This document shows, piece by piece, positions 31,121 to 40,142 of a DNA stretch of 64,000 bases. The notes beneath the pieces were generated by a model. It did no database searches. It saw only the letters and a list, made by a program, of their open reading frames with translations, and was not told the DNA's origin. The stretch spans positions 1,550,001 through 1,614,000 of the forward strand of contig CAVWKW010000001.1 of assembly GCA_963755705.1 (NCBI GenBank). Reading direction: 5' to 3'. Both the position numbers and the translations under genes were made by a program. The stretch is from JBARDN01 sp963755705 (GTDB lineage: Bacteria > Desulfobacterota > Binatia > Binatales > Binataceae). Position 1 is the first letter of the stretch. Every line of letters starts with the position of its first letter.

Positions 31121-32443
31121 ATGCGGATGCCTACGATGGACCGCGCTATCGAACCCCCCGCTGCTGCCCTGGTGGTTGATACGCTCCATCCGCCGCGCAG
31201 CTACCTGCCGCTGCTGTTCGGGCTGTTGATGTCGGCCACGATCTTCGAAGGTTACGACATCACGATTTTTCATTTATGTACGCCCGACATCATGCGCAGC
31301 TTCGCGATGACGGACGCGTCGATTGGACTGGTCGCCACCATCGTGCGCCTGGGCGGATTGGTTTCATTCCTGCTGGTTGCGAGCGCCGATCTCTACGGAC
31401 GCAAGCCGATTGTCGCGCTGTCGGTTTTCTTCTACGCGGTCTTTACGCTGATGACCGCGATCTCGCGCGGGATGGTGACGTTCACGATCTTCCAGACCGT
31501 TGCGCAACTGTTTCTGGCCGCGGAGTTCGGGGTGGCGGTCACGATGATTAGCGAGGAGTTCCCCGACGACGAACGCGGCCGCGCGATCGCGGGCCTGCTC
31601 ACGGTCGCGTTTCTGGGTGTGGCCGCCGCGGGCGGCCTTTACGGATATGTCGCGCCGTCGCGATGGGGTTGGCGCGGGATGTATTTCATCGGTATCGCGC
31701 CTCTGCTGCTGACGATTTTTCTGCGCCGCGGATTACGCGAGACGATGCGGTTTCGCGCGTTGACGGCGGCTCGGGCGCGCGAGGGAATCGCGCGTGGGCG
31801 TCTGCTGTCGAAAATCCGCGAATCGATTCGCGAGATTGCCGGCCCATACCGCTCGCGCCTGATCGTGGTCGCGATTCTGTGGAACAGCATCGGCTTCATC
31901 GGCGGACCGACCATCACCTTTTTCAGTCTCTATGCGCGGCGCGAGCACAATTGGTCAGCCGCACAGGTCGGGGTCGCCGTCATCATCGCTTACCTGATGG
32001 GCAGTATCGGCAGCTTGCTCGCGGGATGGGCGATCGATCGAATCGGGCGGCGGATCACGACCAGCTTTTTTTATGTGTGTGCGGGTCTCGCGATGGCCGC
32101 GCTGTTCCATTCGTCCAGCTTTCGCGGACTGATGTTCGGGTTTATCGCGACGATGTTCACGTACCAGGCGGCGCGCACCGCGACCAGCGCGCTCTCAGCC
32201 GAGCTCTTTCCCACCGAGATTCGCGCGGCGGGTTATTCGCTGACGGTGCAGGTGTTCGGACAATTCGGCTGGGCCCTGTCGCCGGTGATCGTAGGGCTCC
32301 TGGCCGACCCGCTGGGCGGGCTCGGCAACGCGGCGGCAATTTTCGCGGTCGGACCGCTCATCGGAGTTATCGTGGTGATGGGCTGGATTCCGGAAACCCG
32401 CGGGATGACGCTCGAGGAAATCTCACCGTCGGCTGCCTCGTGA
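31121..32443 (+). CDS. MFS transporter (sugar/anion-type)
   Basis: A 440-residue major facilitator with 12 helices. The RxxxGxxR-type loop between helices 2 and 3 is in 'ADLYGRKPIVALS' and its repeat in 'AIDRIGRRITTSF'. A typical ending 'ETRGMTLEEIS' matches the AHS/aromatic-acid and SP branches (PESRG/ETxGxxLEEI). The start choice is uncertain: ATG 31121 gives a short leader, but the TTG at 31097 is in frame and no ribosome binding site is obvious; 31136 is also possible. Transport direction and substrate cannot be assigned. The gene overlaps the convergent nadE by 21 bases. Confidence 0.88.
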   Translation: MRMPTMDRAIEPPAAALVVDTLHPPRSYLPLLFGLLMSATIFEGYDITIFHLCTPDIMRSFAMTDASIGLVATIVRLGGLVSFLLVASADLYGRKPIVALSVFFYAVFTLMTAISRGMVTFTIFQTVAQLFLAAEFGVAVTMISEEFPDDERGRAIAGLLTVAFLGVAAAGGLYGYVAPSRWGWRGMYFIGIAPLLLTIFLRRGLRETMRFRALTAARAREGIARGRLLSKIRESIREIAGPYRSRLIVVAILWNSIGFIGGPTITFFSLYARREHNWSAAQVGVAVIIAYLMGSIGSLLAGWAIDRIGRRITTSFFYVCAGLAMAALFHSSSFRGLMFGFIATMFTYQAARTATSALSAELFPTEIRAAGYSLTVQVFGQFGWALSPVIVGLLADPLGGLGNAAAIFAVGPLIGVIVVMGWIPETRGMTLEEISPSAAS

Positions 32444-34525
32444 GCGGCGCTTGGGCGCGGCGACAATGTCGCTGCCCGGCACCAGCTCGAGCGCCGCGAG
32501 CCAGGCTTCCGCGCCGCTGTCGGAAGGCGCGCGCCAGTCGCCGCGCGGAGACAGCGAGCCGCCCGAGCCGACCTTGGGCGCGTTCGGAATACATGAGCGC
32601 TTGAACTGGCTCTGGGCAAAAAACCGGGTCAGGAAAATCTTCAAGTAAGACTTTATCTTTCCGATCGGGTATTGATTGCGCGCGTTCTCCGGCACCGCGG
32701 GCCAGCGCCCCAGCGCGCGGTCGCGCCACGCCGAGTACGCCAGGAACGCGATCTTGGGCGGCGCGTACCCGAACCGCAGCGTGTAGTAGAGATTGAAGTC
32801 CTGCAGCTCGTACGGTCCGATGATCGCCTCGGTCCGCTGCTCCGGATCGCCGTCGGCCGAGCGCCCCGGAACCAGCTCGGGACTTATCGGAGTCGAAAGA
32901 ATTTCGAGCAGAGTCGCGCCCGCGTCGGGACCAAGCCGTTCGGTCTCGGCGACCCATCGCACGACGTACTGCATCAGCGTCTTGGGCACGCTCGCGTTGA
33001 CGGCGTAATGCGACATATGGTCGCCGACGCCATAGGTGCACCATCCGAGCGCAAGCTCGCTCAAGTCGCCGGTGCCGACCACCAGCGCGGAATTCAGATT
33101 GGCCAGCCGGAACAGATGGCTGGTGCGTTCGCCGGCCTGCACATTCTCGAAGGTGACGTCGAAGATCTGCAGACCCTTGGCAAACGGATGCCCGATGTCG
33201 GAGAGCATCTGCTGCGCGCTCGGCCGGATATCGATTTCTCCGGCGGTGCATCCCAGCGCCGCCATCAGACTGCGCGCCTGCGCGAGCGTGCGCGCGCTGG
33301 TCGCAAAACCCGGCATCGTGTAGGCAAGTATATTGCGCCGCGGAAGGCGCAGCCGGTCCATCGCCTGCGCGCACACCAGCAGCGCGTGAGTGGAATCGAG
33401 TCCGCCGGAGACTCCTATAACGACGCGCTCGAGCCCCGCGTAGCGCAGCCGGTTGGCAAGTCCCTGGACCTGGATCTCGTAAACCTCGGCGCAGCGATTG
33501 TCGCGGCCCGCCGGATCAGAGGGCACGTATGGAAAGCGTTCGTAGCCGCGCTCGAGCAGCATTCGCTGCCGGCGCGGAATTTCGAGCGAAAATCCGACCG
33601 AGCGAAAACCCGCGGCGCGTTCGCTCCGCGCGCAATCGCCAAAACTCGTCTGGCGCATCCGCTCCTGCATCAGCCGCTCCAGATCGATCTCGGCGGAGAC
33701 CAGTTGCGGCGTGTCGCTGAAGCGCTGCGACTCGGCCAGCGTGGTGCCGTTCTCGCAGATGATCGCGTGCCCATCCCATGCGAGGTCGGTGGTCGATTCA
33801 CCGGGTCCGGCCGCGGAGTAGAGATATGCGCCGATGCATCGCGCGGATTGGCTCGCGACCAGCTCGCGGCGGTAGTCGGCCTTGCTGACGGTGATGTTCG
33901 ATGCGGAAAGGTTCAGCATCACGGTTGCGCCCGCGAGCGCCGCATGCGCCGACGGCGCGATCGGCGTCCACAGGTCTTCGCAAATCTCCGCGTGCATCAC
34001 GAGCCACGGCTGCTCTTCGGAGCGCAGCAGGATCCGGGTGCCGAACGGCACGCCGATTTGGCCGGCGAGATTGATTTCGGTGCTGAGCGCGGAGGCGGCC
34101 GGCGCAAATTGCCTGAGCTCGTAGAACTCGCGGTAGTTGGGCGGATAGGTTTTCGGGATCGCGGCCAGAATTCGTCCGCGTGAGATCGCGACCGCGCAGT
34201 TGAACAGCGAATTGTCCGCCCGCACCGGCATCCCGACGACCGCCACCAGATTCAGCGTGCGCGAGGCGTCCAGGATCGTGCGCAAGGCGTCTTCGGCGGC
34301 GTCGAGCACCGCGCGCTGCTGGAACAGATCGTCGCAGCTATAGGCGGTGAGGCCGAGTTCCGGGAACAACACGACCATCGCGCGCCGTTCGGCGCCTTCG
34401 CGCATCAGCGCGATCGTCTGGGCGGCATTGAACGCCGGATCGGCGACGCGCACGGCCGGAATTCCGACCGCGACGCGCACGAAATCATGATTGTAGAAGT
34501 TAAAGAAGTTGTCGCCCGCTTTCAC
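32423..34525 (-). CDS. nadE: Glutamine-dependent NAD+ synthetase
   Basis: A 700-residue enzyme that makes NAD from deamido-NAD using glutamine nitrogen. Nitrilase (glutaminase) domain: Glu in FPELGLTAYSCDD, Lys in PKTYPPNYREFYE, Cys in AEICEDLW. Synthetase domain: ATP loop SGGLDST, then 'DLSELALGWCTYGVGDHMSH' and the KTLMQYVVR region. Length and order match the large NadE of Mycobacterium type. GTG 34525 follows an AAGGA site. The tail (WRAPSD... RRSRGSRR) is basic. It converges with the MFS gene. Confidence 0.95.
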   Translation of the reverse strand: MKAGDNFFNFYNHDFVRVAVGIPAVRVADPAFNAAQTIALMREGAERRAMVVLFPELGLTAYSCDDLFQQRAVLDAAEDALRTILDASRTLNLVAVVGMPVRADNSLFNCAVAISRGRILAAIPKTYPPNYREFYELRQFAPAASALSTEINLAGQIGVPFGTRILLRSEEQPWLVMHAEICEDLWTPIAPSAHAALAGATVMLNLSASNITVSKADYRRELVASQSARCIGAYLYSAAGPGESTTDLAWDGHAIICENGTTLAESQRFSDTPQLVSAEIDLERLMQERMRQTSFGDCARSERAAGFRSVGFSLEIPRRQRMLLERGYERFPYVPSDPAGRDNRCAEVYEIQVQGLANRLRYAGLERVVIGVSGGLDSTHALLVCAQAMDRLRLPRRNILAYTMPGFATSARTLAQARSLMAALGCTAGEIDIRPSAQQMLSDIGHPFAKGLQIFDVTFENVQAGERTSHLFRLANLNSALVVGTGDLSELALGWCTYGVGDHMSHYAVNASVPKTLMQYVVRWVAETERLGPDAGATLLEILSTPISPELVPGRSADGDPEQRTEAIIGPYELQDFNLYYTLRFGYAPPKIAFLAYSAWRDRALGRWPAVPENARNQYPIGKIKSYLKIFLTRFFAQSQFKRSCIPNAPKVGSGGSLSPRGDWRAPSDSGAEAWLAALELVPGSDIVAAPKRRSRGSRR

Positions 34526-34681
34526 GCCGCATCCTTTTTCCCTGACCGGCTGTTCCCACGAATGCTAACGGGAGCGGACAGAGGACTTTGCGTATATTAG
34601 ACACAACCAGGCATCTGTGTCATCTCGGGCTTTCGTGGCGATGATGAGTCGGTTTGAATTGACGTCTTTCGGCTGGGGTGT

Positions 34682-34703
34682 GTCATTCCCGCGCGGGAAT
34701 GAC
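34682..34703. repeat. REP-like palindrome GTCATTCCCGC
   Basis: A 22-bp perfect palindrome made of GTCATTCCCGC and its inverse GCGGGAATGAC, between gntK and nadE. The same core is found near 14,532, 14,850, 47,626 and 63,417, so this is the minimal copy of a dispersed family. Confidence 0.65.
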
Positions 34704-34730
34704 CGCATTGGGAGGCCGCGAAGGTCGTTT

Positions 34731-35216
34731 TCAAATCGAGAGCTCGCGGCGGATCGCGGCGACGATTGCGGCGGGCGGCGCCGCGACGCCGATCCGCAGC
34801 GCATCCGCCGGCGCTTCCAGATCGGCGAACTGGCTCGCGAGCAATTCAGCCGGCATGAAATGACCGCGCCGCGTCGCGATTCTGCGCGCAATCAGCTCGC
34901 GCGGGCCGTCGAGCCATACGAACCTGACGCGAGCCGGATCGGCAGCGAGCGTTTCCCGGTACGAGCGCTTGAGCGCCGAACATGCGACGACCGCGTTGGT
35001 TCCGCGAGCCAGATACTCGTCGATCATCGCGCGGATCGCTGCGAGCCATGGCCGGCGATCGGCGTCGGTCAGCGCGACGCCCGAATTCATCTTTTCGCGA
35101 TTGGCGGCGGAATGCAGATCGTCGCCGTCGCGAAAATCCCATCCGAGTGCGCCTGCCAGCATCCGTCCGATGGTGGTTTTTCCCGCGCCTGACACGCCCA
35201 TTAGGATGACGACCAT
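34731..35216 (-). CDS. gntK: Gluconokinase (GntK-like)
   Basis: A 161-residue P-loop kinase. It begins MVVILMGVSGAGKTTIGRML with Walker A at residues 7-15, followed by FRDGDDLHSAANREKM (substrate-contact region of gluconokinases), 'WLAAI' and 'VACSALKRSYRETL', then FVWLDGPRELI and 'GHFMPAELLASQFADLE'. All are characteristic of GntK, which phosphorylates gluconate at C6. ATG 35216 is chosen over longer frames because the conserved fold starts here with a GGCGGGG site upstream. It follows the lipoprotein gene on the same strand after 17 bases, a likely operon. Confidence 0.93.
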   Translation of the reverse strand: MVVILMGVSGAGKTTIGRMLAGALGWDFRDGDDLHSAANREKMNSGVALTDADRRPWLAAIRAMIDEYLARGTNAVVACSALKRSYRETLAADPARVRFVWLDGPRELIARRIATRRGHFMPAELLASQFADLEAPADALRIGVAAPPAAIVAAIRRELSI

Positions 35217-35233
35217 CAGCCCCGCCAAGACGA

Positions 35234-35653
35234 CTATTGCTGTGGCGCCGCGGGAGGGAAACTCACTGCGGTCCCGCCGCATTCCCAGTAGCCCTGCTGG
35301 CTGCCTGGTTCGTAAACGGCGCTGGTCTGGCCGCCCGCGATGACGAACCACTGATGCGCTCCGATTATCGCGCCTACGCGATCGCCATATTGGCGGTAGG
35401 CGGCCAGCCGCATACTGTCACCGGGGACCGCCTGCGTGTTGCCATGGGGGTCTTTAAGACAGTAGCCCTGAACGGCGCCGAGAGCGGTGAAATTGGGATG
35501 GCCCGGGACCTCGGTCGTGGGAGAGACGATGATCTTTTTGGAAGCCGCGGTCATCGCGGTATTATCGGCGCGAAAGTCGGCGGTGTCGTGCTGGAGAGTT
35601 CCGCACGCAGAGACCGAACACAGGCAGAGAATAAGCAGAACAGGTTTTATCAA
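35234..35653 (-). CDS. Small lipoprotein of unknown function
   Basis: A 139-residue protein with a lipoprotein signal peptide: LIKPVLLILCLCSVSACGTL, lipobox SVSAC with Cys as the acylation site. I assign the start to TTG 35653 because an AGGAG site sits 7 bases upstream and the signal peptide then starts directly; a GTG at 35677 and longer frames are possible. The mature domain has 'FTALGAVQGYCLKDPHGNTQ' and 'GAHQWFVIAGGQTSAVYEP', with Cys in YWECGGTA. No family is recognised. It is outer-membrane or inner-membrane anchored and lies directly upstream of gntK. Confidence 0.65.
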   Translation of the reverse strand: MIKPVLLILCLCSVSACGTLQHDTADFRADNTAMTAASKKIIVSPTTEVPGHPNFTALGAVQGYCLKDPHGNTQAVPGDSMRLAAYRQYGDRVGAIIGAHQWFVIAGGQTSAVYEPGSQQGYWECGGTAVSFPPAAPQQ

Positions 35654-35885
35654 ATCGATTCTCCTGGCGATGGTCACTTCGTCGCAGCCACAGCATACCA
35701 AATTCGTCGAGCCGCGCCGCGAGTCGGCTGGACAATGATCGTATATCAAGTACGATGTCGCTGATGCGCGCGATCAGACTGGTTTCAAGCGACGGAACCT
35801 GGAAGATCGCGCGGTTCATCGCGTATCCAGCATCGGGCACTTGGTAACGCGGTGGAGAAGATGAAGGGGTCAGGGGAGGTGTGCG

Positions 35886-36725
35886 GTGGATCTGATCGAT
35901 GGACTGGGGACGCTGGAACAGGCGGTCGTAGTGATCCTGTTTTTCTCAGGTGCGACGATCCTGGGATTGTACCTCGTAAGGCGCCTGCTACCGGCGCACA
36001 TCCTTAGCGAAGATCACGAGGTCGCCGGATACACCTTCGGCGTGGTCGGCGCCTTCTATGGCGTAGTGCTCGCTTTCGTGATCGTGGCGGCGTGGCAGCG
36101 CTTCGAGCGCGCCGATGACAAGGCGCAGGCCGAGGCGCTGGCGCTGTCCAACCTCTACAGCCTGTCGAAAGGGTTTTCGCAGCCGATGCGCGCCAACCTG
36201 GGGAACGCGGCTGGAGACTACGCCAAACAGGTCGTCAATCATGAATGGGATCAGATGGCAACGTTCGAGTTCGAGCGCTCGCTCGATGGCGAGGGCGAGC
36301 TATGGCGGGTGCTGCTCAGTTACAATCCCACGAACAATCTCGAGACCGACGTGTTGGCGAAATGTCTCGATGAGATGGACACGCTCAGCGACGCGCGGCA
36401 GCTCCGCTACGTCTACTACAAAGAGGATCTTCCGTCGGTAGTATGGCTGGTGATCTACGCGGGATGCGTGATCACGATCGCGTTCTCGTATTTCTGTGGC
36501 TCGCGCCGATTCTGGCCGCAGGCAATGATGAGCGCCACCTTCGCGCTGCTGATCGGTCTCACGATCATGGCGATCGCGGAACTTGCAAATCCGTACCAGG
36601 GCGCGGTGACCGTCACCAACGCGCCGTTCAAGTTCGTGCTCAAGATCATCGACGACGACGCCGCACGGCTGCCGCCCACTGCGAGTGCGCCCGCGGCTTC
36701 CGCGACCACGCTCGGCAGGCAATAG
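35886..36725 (+). CDS. DUF4239 (bestrophin-like) membrane protein
   Basis: A 279-residue protein with helices at about residues 12-32, 48-68 and, near the end, 183-203 and 213-232. The family pattern of DUF4239 is clear: 'VAGYTFGVVGAFYGVVLAFV', 'WQRFERADDKAQAEALAL', 'LLSYNPTNNLETDVLAKCLD' and 'ALLIGLTIMAIAELANPYQG'. DUF4239 proteins resemble bestrophin anion channels in outline but their activity is unproven. The start is GTG 35886, with an AGGGGAGGTG-like site. The C-terminus is Ala/Pro-rich. The gene converges with the M20 amidohydrolase 15 bases away. Confidence 0.85.
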   Translation: MDLIDGLGTLEQAVVVILFFSGATILGLYLVRRLLPAHILSEDHEVAGYTFGVVGAFYGVVLAFVIVAAWQRFERADDKAQAEALALSNLYSLSKGFSQPMRANLGNAAGDYAKQVVNHEWDQMATFEFERSLDGEGELWRVLLSYNPTNNLETDVLAKCLDEMDTLSDARQLRYVYYKEDLPSVVWLVIYAGCVITIAFSYFCGSRRFWPQAMMSATFALLIGLTIMAIAELANPYQGAVTVTNAPFKFVLKIIDDDAARLPPTASAPAASATTLGRQ

Positions 36726-36740
36726 GCCTCAGGCGATTCG

Positions 36741-37919
36741 TCAGCGGCCCGACGGACGATTGTTCCGCGCGAGCAGCCGCTCGCGCGTGGGTTTGTCGGT
36801 CGCCGCGTCGGCGATCGTCCACGCCATCGAGAGCGCTCCGTCGAACACGGCGCGATCCGCGTCGGGGCTGATGCAGTGCGCGGTAAATTCCGGCTGATGA
36901 TTGATCGCGGGCAGCGAGTTGATGCCGATCATCGGATGAATCGACGGCAACGCGCGCGACACGTTGCCCATGTCGGTCGAGCCCGCGGCCCGGTCCATTC
37001 CAGGCAGATTCAGGAAGGTGCGTCCCGCCTGCTCGGCGTTGCGCCTATAGATCGCGGCCAGGCCGTGATCGTGCACCATCTCGGCATAGGGTTTCCCGCC
37101 GCCGCGAATCTCGAGCTTCGCGCCGGTGGCGAGCGCTCCGGCCTCGAAGCAATTAGTCACGCGCGTCCTTATGCGCTCGAGTTCACCCAGGTTCTTTGCG
37201 CGAACCATGTACCGCGCGCTGGTATGCGCCGGCACGATATTGGGCGCCTCTCCGCCGTGGGTAATGATGCCGTGGACGCGATCGTTGTGGCCGATATGCT
37301 GGCGCAACAGCCCGATCGAAGTCTGCGCGATGGTCAACGCGTCGGCGGCATTGATGCCGGCCTCGGGGAAGGCCGACGCGTGGGCCTCTTTGCCGGTGTA
37401 GTGAACGTCGAAGGTCGCGATCGCGATGATCGGCGGCTCCGCCATGTCCATCGGCGACGGATGCGTCATCATCGCGGCGTGCACGCCGTCGAAAGCGCCG
37501 CGTTCGAGCAGCAGGATTTTTCCGCTCGAATCGCCAATCTCCTCGGCCGGCGTGCCGATGACGCTAATCGTAAGTCCCAGTTCGTCCGCGATTCGCGCCG
37601 CCCCCGCGCCCGCTCCGGCAGCCATCGCGGCGATGATATTATGTCCGCAGGCGTGCCCGATTCCGGGCAGGCAGTCGTACTCGGCGCAAATTGCGAGGTG
37701 CAGCGGTCCAGAGCCCGCTCGCGCGATGAACGCGGTCGGCATCCCGCAGACCCCGGCTTCCACCGCGAAACCCGCGTCGGTCAGGTATTCGCACATCCAG
37801 CGCGCGGATTTTTCTTCCTCGAATCCGAGCTCCGGATGCGCGTGGATTCGATGGCTCAAATCCACCAGCTTGCCGCGTGATTGTTCGACTCGTTCGCGCG
37901 CTGCGCCCTTCGCGTCCAT
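36741..37919 (-). CDS. M20 family amidohydrolase (AbgB/IAA-amino-acid hydrolase type)
   Basis: A 392-residue metalloenzyme of peptidase family M20D. Metal-ligand signatures: 'CAEYDCLPGIGHACGHNI' (His and Asp), the acid-base pair in GTPAEEIGD (Glu-Glu), and 'DMGNVSRALPSIHPMI'. A dimerisation lid follows 'HYTGKEAHASAFPEAGIN'. It probably hydrolyses N-acyl or aminoacyl-conjugates; p-aminobenzoyl-glutamate hydrolase subunit B is the nearest characterised type. ATG 37919 is preceded by GGAGG at 9 bases. It converges with DUF4239 and has no obvious operon partner. Confidence 0.92.
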   Translation of the reverse strand: MDAKGAARERVEQSRGKLVDLSHRIHAHPELGFEEEKSARWMCEYLTDAGFAVEAGVCGMPTAFIARAGSGPLHLAICAEYDCLPGIGHACGHNIIAAMAAGAGAGAARIADELGLTISVIGTPAEEIGDSSGKILLLERGAFDGVHAAMMTHPSPMDMAEPPIIAIATFDVHYTGKEAHASAFPEAGINAADALTIAQTSIGLLRQHIGHNDRVHGIITHGGEAPNIVPAHTSARYMVRAKNLGELERIRTRVTNCFEAGALATGAKLEIRGGGKPYAEMVHDHGLAAIYRRNAEQAGRTFLNLPGMDRAAGSTDMGNVSRALPSIHPMIGINSLPAINHQPEFTAHCISPDADRAVFDGALSMAWTIADAATDKPTRERLLARNNRPSGR

Positions 37920-38379
37920 GGTTTCAAACCTCCGGATTGCGCTTGAGACTAGCCCGCCGGACGCGGAGTCATCAATCGCAACTCCAGCGCGGGATCCGCG
38001 TCATGCAGTCAGACGGCTGCGTATCCTGATGAAGCAGCGGATCGTAAAATTCCGCAGCCTAACGTACGTTCGGGAGTTGACTCGAATTGTTTCGAGGTGA
38101 AGCATAGCTGGCGAGTGGGACGCGCGTTGTAGCGCTGCACGGCATCTCTGGATGAGGGCTGCATCAGGCTGCATCCGTGATTTTCCCGGATGATCGAAGA
38201 ACATAGCTGAGGGCTGGCGGACCCGAGTGGAGCGGCAATCGGCCCGTGGGGTCCGACAAGCGGCATGCGCAGACCCTGCGCCAGCCGCTAACGCCCGATG
38301 ATGCAGTGGTTTTCCGGTGCGGCCGGATTCTCTCCGATTACTCCTGGAGCCAGCCGCGCCGCAAAGCGGGGTTTTGTTG
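37920..38379. other. Non-coding interval with possible structured RNA
   Basis: Contains GGCTGGCG (38212-38219) pairing with CGCCAGCC (38279-38286), and inside it GGACCC pairing with GGGTCC, plus a GCGCA-GACCC-TGCGC stem. There is a TAACGTACGTT palindrome near 38,059 and a tandem GCTGCATC motif near 38,150-38,180. No gene fits. The nested stems may be a structured RNA or simply GC-rich chance folding. The next gene starts at 38,380. Confidence 0.35.
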
Positions 38380-39924
38380 ATGCAGACGGATCAGCGGATT
38401 CAATTTTTTACGGCTCCGCAGGGAACCCGGATCGCGTATTCCACGGTCGGTGCTGGACCGGCGATCGTACGCACCGCGCCGTGGCTCAGCCATCTCGATG
38501 GCGAATGGCAGACCCCTCCGATTCGCCGCTTCTACGAATCGATGGCCGAACATCACAGCGTGGTCCGGTACGACTCGCCCGGATGCGGGCTCTCGGACTG
38601 GGCGCGCACCGAGTTTTCGGCCGCTTCAGAACTCGCGATTCTCGAGATGCTGGTGGATAACCTCGAACTTGAACGCTTTGCCCTGTTCGGTTACGACGTG
38701 GGCGGTCCGCTCGCAATAGCCTATGCCGCGAGGCATCCCGAGCGCGTCAGCGAGTTGATTCTGTTCGGCACCTTCGCCGATCCGAACCTTCTGGAAGGTG
38801 GCCTGAACCTGCATGAAGCGTTGCGCGCGCTGATCGCGGATCGCTGGGATCTGGCCGCGCGGTTGGTTGCCGACATGCACGCGCCTGATGCCGACGGCGC
38901 GACTCTGCAAATGATCGCCGCGATGTACCGGCAGGCGAGCACCGGCGCGAACGTGATCGAGGCGATCAGCGGGTTTGTGTACGGCGCCAACGTGGTCGAT
39001 CTGCTGCCCAGCCTGAAAGTTCCCACCACTGTGATCCATCGGATCGACGATCCCGCCTTTCCTTACCAGGCCGGCCGCGAGCTCGCCGCGCGAGTTCCGC
39101 ACGGATGCTTCGTGCCGCTGGCGGGCAACGCGCATCTGCCCTACCTGGGCGATAGCGCGGCGGTGCTCGCGGCGATCGCGCATGCGCTCGGCGACGACGA
39201 TCGCCACGCCGATCACCATGATCAAGATGAGACTGAAGAGTCCGCCTTGAGTGGTCCCGACGGGATGGGACTGACGACGGTTGCGACTCCCGGACTGGCA
39301 ACGTTGGCCAGCGCGCGGTTTCGCAGCGAGGGTGAGTACTGGACGCTGGCGTACGCTGGCGAGACCATGCGCCTTAAGGACTCGCGCGGGATGCGCTATA
39401 TCGCGCAGCTCCTGCGCTATCCCGGCCGCGAGTTCCACGCGACCGAGCTCGAGATGCGCAGCGAGTCCGCGGCGGTTGCGAACTTCGCCACCCGCGCCAC
39501 CCAGCGTATCAGCGAGGAAGAACTGTCCGCGGCCGGATTGCATTCCGATAGTTCAGGCGACGCGGGTGAGATGCTCGATACGCGCGCGAAGAGCGCCTAT
39601 CGCCGCCGCCTGCATGACTTGCGCGGTTTTCTCGACGAGGCGAAGGCGCAGGGAAATGTCGAGCGTGCCTTCGAGCTGGAAGAAGAGATTTCATTTCTGA
39701 CCCGCGAGCTTTCCCGCGCCGTCGGGCTGGGCGGACGCGACCGGCGGGCGGCTTCAGTCGCGCAGCGCTCGCGGCTCAACGTCACCCGGGCGATTCGCCG
39801 CTCGATCGAGAAGATCCGGCAGCATCATGCGGCACTTGGCGCGTACCTGGCGACCCGGATCAAGACTGGTCTGCAATGTGTTTACCGCGAGGATAGCCGC
39901 CCCGCGCTCCACTGGGAATTGTGA
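38380..39924 (+). CDS. Alpha/beta hydrolase with C-terminal domain of unknown function
   Basis: A 514-residue protein. Residues 1-275 are an alpha/beta hydrolase with Asp106 as nucleophile (GYDVGG, as in haloalkane dehalogenases and epoxide hydrolases) and His in 'LAGNAHLPYLGD'. From about 325 the second module reads 'EYWTLAYAGETMRLKDSRGM', 'IAQLLRYPGREFHATELE', 'AYRRRLHDLRGFLDEAKAQG', 'FLTRELSRAVGLGGRDRRAA', 'AIRRSIEKIRQHHAALGAYL'. That module ends proteins in many soil bacteria, often fused to regulators or ATPases, and has no known activity. The pairing suggests a regulated or scaffolded hydrolase. ATG 38380 begins the fold; an upstream ATG (38317) is in frame. Confidence 0.82.
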   Translation: MQTDQRIQFFTAPQGTRIAYSTVGAGPAIVRTAPWLSHLDGEWQTPPIRRFYESMAEHHSVVRYDSPGCGLSDWARTEFSAASELAILEMLVDNLELERFALFGYDVGGPLAIAYAARHPERVSELILFGTFADPNLLEGGLNLHEALRALIADRWDLAARLVADMHAPDADGATLQMIAAMYRQASTGANVIEAISGFVYGANVVDLLPSLKVPTTVIHRIDDPAFPYQAGRELAARVPHGCFVPLAGNAHLPYLGDSAAVLAAIAHALGDDDRHADHHDQDETEESALSGPDGMGLTTVATPGLATLASARFRSEGEYWTLAYAGETMRLKDSRGMRYIAQLLRYPGREFHATELEMRSESAAVANFATRATQRISEEELSAAGLHSDSSGDAGEMLDTRAKSAYRRRLHDLRGFLDEAKAQGNVERAFELEEEISFLTRELSRAVGLGGRDRRAASVAQRSRLNVTRAIRRSIEKIRQHHAALGAYLATRIKTGLQCVYREDSRPALHWEL

Positions 39925-40142
39925 ACTGAGTCCGCCCCCCGTTTCGGAACAATGATCTTCCAGGTGGAACACCAATGTTCCATCGGATTGAACCCTTACC
40001 TTTAACGAAGACCTAATTGGTTTTTGCGTGCGACCCTATTCCGCCGAGTTTGGGGGGAGTCAGGTAGCCGCGCACGCCGCTTCCAAGGGAGAGAGTCCGG
40101 CGCTGGGGGACAGGATACAGAGCCGGATGGAGGAGGAGTTTC

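Noticed and set aside
38001..38266. Short minus-strand frames in the gap before the two-domain hydrolase
   Set aside because: No start signal or family similarity; they cover the palindrome-rich interval that looks non-coding.
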